Assembly: GCA_018696395.1 (NCBI GenBank)
Contig: JABHQR010000006.1
Coordinates: forward strand, 1-64,000
DNA length: 64,000 nucleotides
Reading direction: 5' to 3'
Source: an archaeon
GTDB lineage: Archaea > Nanobdellota > Nanobdellia > Woesearchaeales > GW2011-AR9
Below are positions 36,401-43,940 of the stretch, in pieces; the stretch's first letter is position 1, and each line of letters begins with the position of its first letter. The notes below the pieces were generated by a model. That model saw only the letters and a list, made by a program, of their open reading frames with translations, was not told the DNA's origin and did no database searches. Both the position numbers and the translations under genes were made by a program.

Positions 36401-38695
36401 GTATCCATGTTCAGTATCTTTAGTACTATAACCTGAACAGTAATAATTGATATCATTCTCAGTCTTAGTTAAGTGTAAATTTTTAACAGTAAATTCATTA
36501 CCTTCTGATCCATCTGCAGTGAAATCAAGAATACTTACATCTAACCAATCGCCAACAGGTACTTTAACATGTATTGGATCAGAACCACTTAAATCAGGAG
36601 AAGTTATTGCATAACCTAATACATTTTCATCAAAGTATACAACATCTTCAGAATAACTATCCTGTCCGAACCCATTAATTTTAAGATGAACATCAGCAGG
36701 ATAAACTAAATCTTCTGGATTTGTGAATTCAACAAAAAAGTCTAAGTAATCATAATTTGTAAAATCAACAGAATAATCTAATTCACGATATTGATCATAA
36801 TAATTACTTCCACCACCATAATCACCTTCTAAGTTTATGTTCGTCCCACCAGACATCAAATTGAAAAACCCATCACCAGGATTCCTAAATTTAACAGTAT
36901 CTTGATTTGGAGGAGATAATCCTTCAATTGCTTCTGGGTCAGCACATTCTACCCAAACATTTCTATCTCCTTGATCATAACAAATAAACCTATTTGCAGT
37001 ATAACGATAATCATCAATATTATCTCCAGATATGGTAGTTTCAGGTTTTTCTAAAGTTCCTAAGATATTATCATCATTACAAGTAAACCAATTTTCTGAG
37101 TTAGAAACTATGTCCCAACTTTTTTCACCATTAATTTTTAATGTTAAAATTTCAAATATATTTGTTTGAGGATCTACCCAACACCAATCACTATTTTTAT
37201 CGCAACTTGTAACATCTTCACTATCAGAACTACTTTCACCACTTTTTGAACCAACTACTTTATCATCACCAACTTTCAAACAAGCTTTGTTAGAACCTGA
37301 ATCTGATTCTATTATAACACCTAAATCATCAATTTGATCTGCACCACAACAATAACCCTCATCAGTTTCAATATCATCAGTTTCAGCACCCTCATCAGTT
37401 TCAGAATAATCAATATAATCACATTCTCTTTCTGATTCTAAACAGTTATGTTCACAAGCGTAAGGATTTTCATCACAAGTATCTATTTCATCTGTTGTTA
37501 GTTGACCTACATCATAACCCAAATTAATATAATAATCTGCCAAATTAGTGTATAACTCTGAATCTGGACATTTATTACTTTTACCATCGCCGCAAATCTC
37601 AACTGATAAATCATCCTCTTCAAAACCATCAAAGATACCTAAATCAGTGTATGTAAATCTACTATCTGAATCACAATCCCAATCTTCAGAAAAGTCAGGA
37701 GCATCATCATAATCAGAATCTAAATCTGAGTTCATACTTAAATCAGAATCAATTTTTATCCATTCATTACCATCACAGTAAAATGCTTTTAGTTTGATGA
37801 TTGGACTTCCATCTTCATTTTCACCAACATTAACTTCTTGAGTTACAATTAATTCATTTGTTACAGAATCTTCATCATCATCATATAAATCAAATTTTTC
37901 ACCGTTCCCATTATGTCCGCCACTATCAGTTACAGAATCAAAACATTTTAACATTAATGGTAGCGAGTCAGCACCTAATGTTTCAGTAAGTTTACTTAAA
38001 TCCTTAGGATCAAACCCATATTGTTTTGTTGAATCTAATTCGTTTAATTTTATTGAATAAATATCAGTGCAAGGATAAATTGCATGGGCTTGAGATTCAT
38101 AATCAGCACCACCATCATCATGGATATCCCCTCCAAAACCATCACCATCTTCACAATCATCTTCTTCACAATATATATCATCTCCAAAAAAGTGATCAGC
38201 ACAGATTGCACCTGATTCTAAAGAGTCGTGCCATTCCCAAGTATCAGACATACCGGATAAGGCATCTTCCCCCTTGTCCCATACATCATAAAAAATTTCT
38301 GCAAACATTTGATTAATAATTTTATTTGTTTCAAAATCATAAATATAATCATTACTTACTTTTGTAGTAGTTTGTACGGTTACAAAACCATTTGTAATTT
38401 CAAGACCTTCTAAATCTCTAAAACAAACTTCTCCCTCAAAATCATTACTTGATTCCGCAGAAGAGTAGGGTTTTACACAAAGATAAGACTCGTCATCATC
38501 AAGTATGTATGTTTCATCTGCTGTCGAACAATCTTTAAAACCATCAATAACTTCATCACTAGCACACCCACTTAACAATAAGCCAGAGATGAATATGGAG
38601 AATAGTAGTACATATAAGAAAATGCTGTAATTTTTGTTAAACGCACTCTTAAATGCACTTTTAGAACTATTAACATCTATTCCTCTTTTCCCCAT
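33446..38695 (-). CDS. Giant lipobox protein, 1749 residues
   Basis: The N terminus carries a basic region of about 23 residues, a hydrophobic helix (about 24-41) and the lipobox LLSGC with Cys44, followed by Ala-Ser-Asp. This is a textbook lipoprotein signal. The mature part is acidic, Tyr/Asp/Ser-rich and Cys-rich, with no C-terminal membrane helix. Near the C terminus two short repeats share C-x-D-G-x-W-(T/S), and a Ser/Thr-rich linker lies at about 1475-1500. No known catalytic domain is seen. It heads the surface block; lgt, which would lipidate it, is encoded about 670 bp upstream on the other strand. MGKRGIDV at the start echoes RKRGLSDV of the 2141-residue protein. Confidence 0.78.
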   Translation of the reverse strand: MGKRGIDVNSSKSAFKSAFNKNYSIFLYVLLFSIFISGLLLSGCASDEVIDGFKDCSTADETYILDDDESYLCVKPYSSAESSNDFEGEVCFRDLEGLEITNGFVTVQTTTKVSNDYIYDFETNKIINQMFAEIFYDVWDKGEDALSGMSDTWEWHDSLESGAICADHFFGDDIYCEEDDCEDGDGFGGDIHDDGGADYESQAHAIYPCTDIYSIKLNELDSTKQYGFDPKDLSKLTETLGADSLPLMLKCFDSVTDSGGHNGNGEKFDLYDDDEDSVTNELIVTQEVNVGENEDGSPIIKLKAFYCDGNEWIKIDSDLSMNSDLDSDYDDAPDFSEDWDCDSDSRFTYTDLGIFDGFEEDDLSVEICGDGKSNKCPDSELYTNLADYYINLGYDVGQLTTDEIDTCDENPYACEHNCLESERECDYIDYSETDEGAETDDIETDEGYCCGADQIDDLGVIIESDSGSNKACLKVGDDKVVGSKSGESSSDSEDVTSCDKNSDWCWVDPQTNIFEILTLKINGEKSWDIVSNSENWFTCNDDNILGTLEKPETTISGDNIDDYRYTANRFICYDQGDRNVWVECADPEAIEGLSPPNQDTVKFRNPGDGFFNLMSGGTNINLEGDYGGGSNYYDQYRELDYSVDFTNYDYLDFFVEFTNPEDLVYPADVHLKINGFGQDSYSEDVVYFDENVLGYAITSPDLSGSDPIHVKVPVGDWLDVSILDFTADGSEGNEFTVKNLHLTKTENDINYYCSGYSTKDTEHGYNSWIEDFDQSDEHNPVIGEKICQNHFGANAWLGSYGELEIDDETASCCGDDENEYYAGKSADDSGLGCWNSKVIENDQTVMNVEYKVEYEVQDFTMDYPDQEFEYGVALVFSWLDLTDYNYNSYDLTSISQVNNPSLTSSLGIGGIYSVPITSGPVNINYNESPKVIATYYGLLDDIYTWNSASSYSDIEIVLNWTENETVSLYLFDAKEQNYLGDDVTITIDDSELLQKFTIQLIAETNILESTAYETTTDSTFNYPCLQDECVYALPGNPPYKVTNLHPGLYELYYRFGDNDEDEILITSIAQEYTEDANLVVKKLSQQVLHYNQSFWGCNAADYITNTNIFTDYEGEDLSYCDIQGSYYCAYQDNNYLVSTWSNNGINETGYEEIAEYEEDMEFELASCNSADDCAATDRNYSTSVVPGRNFVSNSDFSNQNGDDVVAWKLRDSNNQLSEDEDYHVNDNIFTIESGNILWSEKIALYSEMDYQFSQNSSCSVNFYLYDTNDAETVYTTSSSLSFNSGSYTYAVIEVPGECSFHGPMIQLVDDMGAQDYNYDNEFQLRKGAACCPEDMCWNGYVCVNNMAPYTYMTEQSGEVDYRCIDGQWTHMDPKYDWNFDEYGFCSNDNQCFVTSSLSEGADSGATPNDFYDGNYPTCVNSSEYILDHYCEDGEWSSRTKYLATKLLNYADSQDYVMYCTDLETNYLDYAVSGYNYINYIMGESSGEVETESSLGDSVTNTTTSSSSSDTTSICFSALENSETGRRLVDTEENTCINNVCVLKYESGNDFATAFATSMNRNTSADNSFLIPLGISSSDKEEFCASGDNSSDFQECSEELWYAPEINSLIYAKDGISIESNLVDEIFDWFGSLFSSSTLQDNEDFLDEATNFNKLYMMSMDNGNYVVRAIEEKNVNATTLIAEYDGFNVPVCDYVNNINEEYVIVEQWPAEPNYLVNCSLNDEGVYEVITATNTDFWWPNLVGRLRYAQE

Positions 38696-38714
38696 TTTAG
38701 TATCTCTTGCTTTT

Positions 38715-38724
38715 GTTAGCTAAC
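38715..38724. promoter_or_regulatory. 10-bp palindrome at the predicted start site of the giant lipoprotein gene
   Basis: GTTAGCTAAC is a perfect palindrome, followed by a second overlapping one (GCTAACTAGC, imperfect). It lies about 20 nt before the ATG and about 25 nt after the TATA-like ATATTTATAC at 38741-38750. A repressor bound here would cover the transcription start. Confidence 0.4.
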
Positions 38725-38740
38725 TAGCTTTAATTTTAAA

Positions 38741-38750
38741 GTATAAATAT
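38741..38750 (-). promoter_or_regulatory. TATA box of the giant lipoprotein gene
   Basis: On the minus strand ATATTTATAC lies in the 96-bp gap between the RNase P gene and the lipoprotein gene, which places the start site near 38720, inside the palindrome. Confidence 0.45.
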
Positions 38751-38791
38751 TTTACCTATTTAACCTTTTCCTTATTTTAATAATAAGATAA

Positions 38792-39331
38792 TTATATTTC
38801 CAAAGCATTTTTAGTACAATTTAGAACTTTTAAGATTGCTCTTAACTCTTTTGGAGCACGCATTTGCATAGCACTCTTAGAAAAATTACCAAAATAAATT
38901 TTCACACCAAACTTTTTACACAATTTCAAATTAAACCTAATTCTGTTTAATAATTTAGCCCTTTCAAACCCAGGTTTGGATTTCAGAATGTCATAAAAAG
39001 AAAATCCAATAATTTTTTCATGCTTAACAGCTAATTTACAAACTATTTGATCCAACCCACCACGAACAAAATGAACATTATCTTTAGGATTAATTTTCTC
39101 AATACCTAAAATAATATCAACTTTAGTTTTTTCAATTAAATATCTTAAAGTATCTTCGTCCTTAACATTAACTATCACCAACACACCTTTCTTTTTAGCT
39201 AAATCAATATCTTTACGAACTTTATTTTTGTTATCAGCTTCCAAAATAATGAAATCTTTACCAGAAATTAAAGTTTTAGTAAAACCTAAATCAAGTCCAA
39301 AATCTTTCATAACTAAATTAACATTACCCAT
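38792..39331 (-). CDS. rnp3: RNase P protein subunit p30 (Rpp30/Rnp3)
   Basis: The 179-residue protein has the PHP-like TIM-barrel pattern of Rpp30: RGGLDQIVCKLAVKHEK, IGFSFYDIL, RIRFNLKLCKKFGVKIYFGN and SKSAMQMRAPKEL. These match archaeal p30 subunits, which bind the specificity/catalytic RNA of RNase P in tRNA 5' processing. It is somewhat shorter than the typical 210-240 residues. It is divergent from lgt with 36 bp between the starts. Confidence 0.88.
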   Translation of the reverse strand: MGNVNLVMKDFGLDLGFTKTLISGKDFIILEADNKNKVRKDIDLAKKKGVLVIVNVKDEDTLRYLIEKTKVDIILGIEKINPKDNVHFVRGGLDQIVCKLAVKHEKIIGFSFYDILKSKPGFERAKLLNRIRFNLKLCKKFGVKIYFGNFSKSAMQMRAPKELRAILKVLNCTKNALEI

Positions 39332-39367
39332 TAAACTTAAATAAATTCATTATATTATAAAAACTTA

Positions 39368-40123
39368 ATGATAAATCCTATTGCTTTCCAAACAAGTTTC
39401 TTTTCAATTAGATGGTATGGCATAATGATGTTGATAGGTTTATTTTTAGGTTTTTTAGTTTGGAAATATCTTTGCAAAGAATACCTTAACAAAAAAGAAG
39501 TGATTGAATTATACATAATCATTATGGTAGGATTATTTATTGGAGCAAGATTGTTCCATGTAATATTTTACAATTGGTCATACTTTTCAACAGATCCTAT
39601 AAAAATATTATTTATCTGGAATGGTGGAGTTTCTTCTCATGGAGCGATTGTAGGTTCATTTACATCTTATTATATTGGGAGTAAAATTAAAAAGATTGAT
39701 ACTTGGAAAATTTTAGATCAAGCAATTATAGGTATTGCATTAGCAGTAGGATTTGTAAGAATAGGAAATTTCTTAAATAGTGAATTGGTAGGAAAAATCA
39801 CAGATTTACCTTGGTGTGTGAAATTCAATAACAAAGATTGCAGACACCCAGTCCAATTATATGATGCAATTAAAAATTTTACCATATTCATAATTTTATA
39901 CTCAATCAATCAATCAAAAAAGATAAATTTACCAAAAGGTACAATTTTTTGGTTATTCATATTTACATACAGTTCATCAAGGTTCGTGACAGAATATTTT
40001 AAAGAATATATTATTTTTAATTCAGGATTAACAATAGGTCAGTACTTATCAATACCATTCATAATAATTTCTTTTTCAGCTTTAATTTTGATTTTAATTA
40101 AATCACTACCAACTAGACAATAA
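39368..40123 (+). CDS. lgt: Prolipoprotein diacylglyceryl transferase, bacterial type
   Basis: The 251-residue polytopic membrane protein has the Lgt residues in order: Tyr17 in RWYG, the GARLFHVIFYN segment (about 59-69), His91-Gly92 in VSSHGA, Arg131 and Asn134 in the signature RIGNFLNSE, HPVQLYD (160-166), and Tyr201 with Arg205 in YSSSRF. In bacteria this enzyme transfers diacylglyceryl from phosphatidylglycerol to a lipobox cysteine. It is rare in archaea, whose lipids are ether-linked, so the donor here is uncertain. The nearby 1749-residue lipobox protein is the likely substrate. Confidence 0.93.
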   Translation: MINPIAFQTSFFSIRWYGIMMLIGLFLGFLVWKYLCKEYLNKKEVIELYIIIMVGLFIGARLFHVIFYNWSYFSTDPIKILFIWNGGVSSHGAIVGSFTSYYIGSKIKKIDTWKILDQAIIGIALAVGFVRIGNFLNSELVGKITDLPWCVKFNNKDCRHPVQLYDAIKNFTIFIILYSINQSKKINLPKGTIFWLFIFTYSSSRFVTEYFKEYIIFNSGLTIGQYLSIPFIIISFSALILILIKSLPTRQ

Positions 40124-40133
40124 ATCTAAAAAC

Positions 40134-40142
40134 ATTTATAAA
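40134..40142 (+). promoter_or_regulatory. TATA box of the sulfur-carrier operon
   Basis: ATTTATAAA lies 11 nt after the lgt stop and about 70 nt before the first gene, giving a leader of about 45 nt that contains the hairpin at 40176-40192. Confidence 0.5.
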
Positions 40143-40175
40143 GCTCCCTTTAAAATATAATGTTAACCTAAAATT

Positions 40176-40192
40176 ATGCTTATTAGAAGCAT
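40176..40192 (+). promoter_or_regulatory. Hairpin in the leader of the sulfur-carrier operon
   Basis: ATGCTT and AAGCAT form a six-base stem around a five-base loop, ending just before the strong ribosome binding site GGAGGGAAAGG. It may affect translation; it is too small for a known riboswitch. Confidence 0.4.
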
Positions 40193-40209
40193 CTTGGAGG
40201 GAAAGGAAA

Positions 40210-40413
40210 ATGAAAATAACTGTATTTAATGAAAAAAAACAGGAAGAACTGGAAATTGAATTTCAGGAGAAAACTGTAAAAGAACTGTTGAAACAAATTA
40301 AAGTTAATTCTGAAACTGTTTTAATAATAAAAAATGATGAAGTTGTTACATTAGATGAAATCCTCCAAGATAATGATAAGTTAAAATTATTAAGTGTCAT
40401 ATCTGGTGGATAA
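40210..40413 (+). CDS. Ubiquitin-like sulfur carrier protein (SAMP/ThiS/MoaD family)
   Basis: The 67-residue beta-grasp protein ends in SVISGG, the diglycine needed for adenylation and thiocarboxylate formation. Members carry sulfur for tRNA thiolation or are attached to proteins (sampylation). NcsA and an E1-like enzyme follow in the same operon (2-nt gap, then an overlap), so delivery of sulfur to tRNA wobble uridine is the most likely role. GGAGGGAAAGG lies upstream of the ATG. Confidence 0.88.
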   Translation: MKITVFNEKKQEELEIEFQEKTVKELLKQIKVNSETVLIIKNDEVVTLDEILQDNDKLKLLSVISGG

Positions 40414-40415
40414 GA

Positions 40416-41387
40416 ATGAATTGTAATAAATGTCAAGATAAAGCAGTAATCAAATTACAACACGGATCATTATGTAAAAAGCATTTTATAGATTATTTTG
40501 AATCTAAAGTATTCCAAACAATTAACAAATTTGAATTAATCAGAAGAGATGATAAAGTTTGCGTGGCAGCATCAGGCGGAAAAGATTCCCTTAGTGCATT
40601 ATACTTAACAAAAAAATATTTTCTAAAATATAATATTCCTTTACAAAACCTCAACGCACTGATTATCAATGAGGGGATATATGGTTACCGAGAAAAAACA
40701 TTACAAGATTTACAAGATTTCTGTAAAGATCAAGATATTAATCTAAAAATACTTTCCTTTAAAGAGTTTTATGGGAAAGATTTAGATCAAGCATATCCAA
40801 TTATCAACAAAATAACAGGGAAAAAACCATGCAACATTTGTGGGGTATGGAGAAGACAATTGATTAATATTGGTGCAAGAGAATTAGGTGCCACAAAATT
40901 AGTTACTGGGCACAATTTAGATGATGAATCTCAAGTAGTTTTAATGAATATGTTCAAAGCTAATGTTAAAATATCTGCTAAATTAGGACCAATGTCAGGT
41001 ATAAGTAACCATGAAAATTTCGTTAGAAGAGTTAAACCATTATATTTATGTTCAGAAAAAGAAACTAGACTTTATGCTTTACTTAAAAAATGGAAAGTTG
41101 AATTTACAGAATGCCCTTACGTTACTGAAAGTTATCGAGCAGAAGTTAGAGAGATGTTAAATAACATGGAAGAAAAATATCCTGGAACTAAAACAGGAAT
41201 AATTAATTCATTTTTAGACACATTACCTTTACTTAAAGAAAAATTCAAAGATGATAAAAATAATCATCAAACAACAAACAAACCTAACGTATGTGAAATT
41301 TGTTCAGAACCAACTAATAAAAAAGTGTGTAATGCTTGTGAATTGAAAAAGATTATAATAAACAATGATACAACAAAAACAAAATAA
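40416..41387 (+). CDS. ncsA: tRNA 2-thiolation protein NcsA/TtuA (Ncs6 family)
   Basis: The 323-residue protein has an N-terminal zinc ribbon (Cys3, Cys6, Cys20, His23), PP-loop SGGKDS (53-58), PCNICG with Cys139 and Cys142, TGHNLDDE, TECPY with Cys233, and a C-terminal zinc motif (CEICSEPTNKKVCNAC). The three central cysteines match those binding the Fe-S cluster in TtuA. It activates tRNA uridine by adenylation and accepts sulfur from the ubiquitin-like carrier. Genes on both sides supply the carrier and its E1. Confidence 0.93.
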   Translation: MNCNKCQDKAVIKLQHGSLCKKHFIDYFESKVFQTINKFELIRRDDKVCVAASGGKDSLSALYLTKKYFLKYNIPLQNLNALIINEGIYGYREKTLQDLQDFCKDQDINLKILSFKEFYGKDLDQAYPIINKITGKKPCNICGVWRRQLINIGARELGATKLVTGHNLDDESQVVLMNMFKANVKISAKLGPMSGISNHENFVRRVKPLYLCSEKETRLYALLKKWKVEFTECPYVTESYRAEVREMLNNMEEKYPGTKTGIINSFLDTLPLLKEKFKDDKNNHQTTNKPNVCEICSEPTNKKVCNACELKKIIINNDTTKTK

Positions 41388-42126
41388 TTGTAATAAAGAG
41401 TTATTAGAACGTTATTCTAGACAGATTGCTTCATCAGTATTTAACTTAAATGGACAAGAAGCATTATCAAACACTAAAATTGCAATCGTTGGCCAGGGGG
41501 CGTTAGGTACAAGCACATCAGAATTGTTAGTAAGGGCAGGAATAAAAAAACTTATTCTTATTGATAATGATAAAATAGAATTAAGTAACCTACAAAGACA
41601 ATGTTTATTTGAAGAAAAGGATATCAATAAAAATAAGGTAATTACTGCAAAACATAAACTTAACAAAATAAATTCTAATGTTAAAATAAAAACATATAAC
41701 TTAAAATTAAGTCAAGATAATATTAATCATATAAATGAACTTAAAAATGTTGATTTAATCTTAGATTGTACTGACAATTTTGAGATTAGATTTATAATTA
41801 ACAATTTTTGTAAAATAAACAAAATCCCCTGGATTTTTTCATCAGCAATTAATATTGAAGGAATGATAATTTTTATTCACCCAGAAGGACCTTGTTTAAA
41901 ATGTATTTTTCCAGATAAAGTACAAAACCAGTTTTGCAGTTCAGAAGGGATATTAAATACTACAACCAGAATAATTTCATCATTACAAATAAATCTAGCT
42001 TTAAATTATATTTTAACAAAAACATACAAAACAGAATTAATTAAAGTAAATTCTTGGAATATGAAAATTGATAAATATAAAGTCAATAAGAATAAAAAAT
42101 GTAAATTATGTCAAAATAATTCTTAA
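41365..42126 (+). CDS. E1-like ubiquitin/SAMP-activating enzyme (UbaA/ThiF/MoeB family)
   Basis: The 253-residue protein has the nucleotide site GQGALGTSTSE (43-53), IDNDKIELSNLQRQ, a zinc site with CLKC (177-180) and CKLC (246-249), and Cys191 in FCSSEGIL where active E1-like enzymes have the catalytic Cys. It adenylates the C-terminal diglycine of the sulfur carrier. The start overlaps ncsA by 23 nt, which indicates coupled translation. Confidence 0.9.
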   Translation: MIQQKQNNCNKELLERYSRQIASSVFNLNGQEALSNTKIAIVGQGALGTSTSELLVRAGIKKLILIDNDKIELSNLQRQCLFEEKDINKNKVITAKHKLNKINSNVKIKTYNLKLSQDNINHINELKNVDLILDCTDNFEIRFIINNFCKINKIPWIFSSAINIEGMIIFIHPEGPCLKCIFPDKVQNQFCSSEGILNTTTRIISSLQINLALNYILTKTYKTELIKVNSWNMKIDKYKVNKNKKCKLCQNNS

Positions 42127-42127
42127 C

Positions 42128-43015
42128 TTAACAATCTTCAAATTCTTTCAATCTACTTTCAATTTCTTCATTACTAAAAGCAATTAATGGTCTAAGAATA
42201 ATTAATTGTTTATTTTCTTCTAATTTTTCTAAAGGGGTTAATTCATTAAAATTTTGTCCCACAACAAAAACTGAATTTTTTCCATTTAACATATCTAAAT
42301 TAATTTCAGAGATATTAGAAATTTTAACAAGATCAATTGGTTTTGGAGAAAATTTTTGTAGTAAAGATATATCTAATTTATCTTTTAAAGTTAACACATC
42401 TAAACTAACTCCTCTTCTCATCATTAGCAAACCAGCCAATAGATCACTTTTATCTTGACATAATAAATTTACTTTACCTTCAACCCCTGAAGGAAGTCCA
42501 CCAAAACAATTAATTTTATTAATAAATAAGTAAGCTGCTTCTTGATTAATTTCAACATTAATTTCAATTTCAAACTCTTTCAAACTAAATTCTAAATGTT
42601 CAAAATGAGATTCTATAAATTGGCCAATTTTCATATTAACATCAGGAGATTTTATTGGAAATCTTTTATCTGAACGTTTAGTTGATACTTTAAATTTAAT
42701 CTTTTTATCACCTAAATTATTAAACACATTATCATTAAGTATTATTTTTTCAACACCTTTCTTCATTGAATCTAAATCTTTATCAACTTGTAAAGCTAAA
42801 GAATATGAAACTAATCCAAAAACTCTCTTGATCATATTGTGATTAGAAAAAGAATCAATAATGTATCTTGATCTAAGTCTAACTACCTTTTCAACCCCAG
42901 TTAACTTCTTAACATTTCTGACTAAAATATTTTCAAAATAATTCCTATTTTTACCCTTAAGGAAGATTTCGCCATACCTTAACAAAATTTTATCATAAAG
43001 TTCTTCTGAGCCCAT
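42128..43015 (-). CDS. ThiI-like THUMP protein with degenerate PP-loop
   Basis: The N terminus matches ThiI (LLRYGEIFLKGKNRNYFE, a ferredoxin-like domain, then THUMP at about 60-165, GGLPSGVEGKVNLL). Where ThiI has the ATP-binding SGGxDS, this protein reads LLCQDKSDLL (about 181-190), so the PP-loop is lost. The helix after it (LLMMRRGVSLDVLTL) is still recognisable. At 295 residues it is also shorter than full ThiI. It may bind tRNA without catalysing thiolation. It is convergent with the E1 gene, with 1 nt between them. Confidence 0.8.
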   Translation of the reverse strand: MGSEELYDKILLRYGEIFLKGKNRNYFENILVRNVKKLTGVEKVVRLRSRYIIDSFSNHNMIKRVFGLVSYSLALQVDKDLDSMKKGVEKIILNDNVFNNLGDKKIKFKVSTKRSDKRFPIKSPDVNMKIGQFIESHFEHLEFSLKEFEIEINVEINQEAAYLFINKINCFGGLPSGVEGKVNLLCQDKSDLLAGLLMMRRGVSLDVLTLKDKLDISLLQKFSPKPIDLVKISNISEINLDMLNGKNSVFVVGQNFNELTPLEKLEENKQLIILRPLIAFSNEEIESRLKEFEDC

Positions 43016-43151
43016 ATTACTAACAATTCTAAGTTTAAGTTAAAAAAGTTTCCAAAATAAATGTCTAAATTGAGTTTGATTTCTGATGTAAGGAAAAAAA
43101 TAAATTTTACTTAAAAGCACTTATAAACTGTTTAAAAAGGCAATATAATAA

Positions 43152-43175
43152 TTCCAAAGGAAGTAAAGGTCTAAC
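43152..43175 (+). promoter_or_regulatory. ORB-like element upstream of tbp
   Basis: TTCCAAAGGAA is identical to the core of the right-hand origin element at 48581-48591 and is followed by AAAGG. It lies about 60 bp before the tbp TATA box. It lacks the full G-rich extension, so it could be a weaker initiator-binding site or a regulatory site. Confidence 0.4.
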
Positions 43176-43212
43176 CTTTTTAAATGGATAAAATGAACAT
43201 TTATAAAGGCAA

Positions 43213-43222
43213 TATTTAAATA
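43213..43222 (+). promoter_or_regulatory. TATA box of tbp
   Basis: ATTTAAATAG lies about 63 nt upstream of ATG 43281. A second candidate, TTTATAAAG, lies at 43200-43208. The stretch AAGGCAATAT occurs twice here (about 43138 and 43206), which could mark an autoregulatory site. Confidence 0.5.
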
Positions 43223-43280
43223 GTTAAGTTAATAATTACAAAATAAGTCTTATTTAATACAAATTGAGAGGGATTATTTT

Positions 43281-43844
43281 ATGGCTGCAAAAAAAATTAA
43301 AGGAAAAAAGGAAATTAAAATTGTTAATATTGTTGTATCAACTGCTTTAGAAAAAGATGTACCATTAGAAAAAATGGCTGCGACCTTACCTAACACAGAA
43401 TATAATCCAGAACAGTTTCCAGGATTGGTACTAAGAATTAAAGACCCAAAAACATCAGCTTTAATTTTTTCTAGTGGAAAAGTTGTTTGTACTGGGGCAA
43501 AAACATTAGAAGATGTTAGTAAAAGTATTCTAAGTATTATTAAAAGTCTAAAGAAATTAAATATTATAGTTACAATTAAACCAGAAATTACTGTTCAAAA
43601 TATTGTAGCTTCAGGATCTATTGGGATGTCATTAAACTTGAATTATTTAGGTTTAAATTTACCAAATACTGAATATGAACCAGAACAATTTCCAGGATTA
43701 GTGCATAAATTAAAAGGTACTAGAGCAACATTCTTATTATTTAGTAATGGAAAAATTGTTTGTACAGGTACAAGAACAGAAGAAGAAGTTCACGAAGCTA
43801 CAGATAAACTTATTGAAAATCTTACAAAGTTGTTAAATAAGTAA
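43281..43844 (+). CDS. tbp: TATA-box binding protein
   Basis: The 187-residue protein has the two imperfect repeats of TBP: YNPEQFPGLVLRIKDPKTSA with SSGKVVCTGAKT, and YEPEQFPGLVHKLKGTRATF with SNGKIVCTGTRT. It binds promoter TATA boxes and recruits TFB and RNA polymerase. The basic N-terminal extension of about 10 residues is a minor departure. GAGAGGG upstream serves as ribosome binding site. Confidence 0.97.
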   Translation: MAAKKIKGKKEIKIVNIVVSTALEKDVPLEKMAATLPNTEYNPEQFPGLVLRIKDPKTSALIFSSGKVVCTGAKTLEDVSKSILSIIKSLKKLNIIVTIKPEITVQNIVASGSIGMSLNLNYLGLNLPNTEYEPEQFPGLVHKLKGTRATFLLFSNGKIVCTGTRTEEEVHEATDKLIENLTKLLNK

Positions 43845-43914
43845 ATTTAATTTTTTATTACTATTTTTTAATTATATTCCTGAAAACATATTTTTCATAA
43901 TACTAATGATTATC

Positions 43915-43926
43915 TAGCTTAAGCTA
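43915..43926. promoter_or_regulatory. 12-bp palindrome upstream of mcm
   Basis: TAGCTTAAGCTA is a perfect palindrome ending 14 nt before the mcm start codon, in a gap of only 96 bp. Its place suggests an operator or start-site element. Confidence 0.4.
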
Positions 43927-43940
43927 AATTTAAAATAAAG

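Noticed and set aside
38026-38316. A His-rich frame on the plus strand
   Set aside because: It mirrors the Asp-rich codons of the giant lipobox protein on the other strand and has no regulatory signals.
42128-43015. Intact ThiI
   Set aside because: The THUMP part is good, but the ATP-binding SGGxDS is absent and the protein is short, so it was called degenerate.
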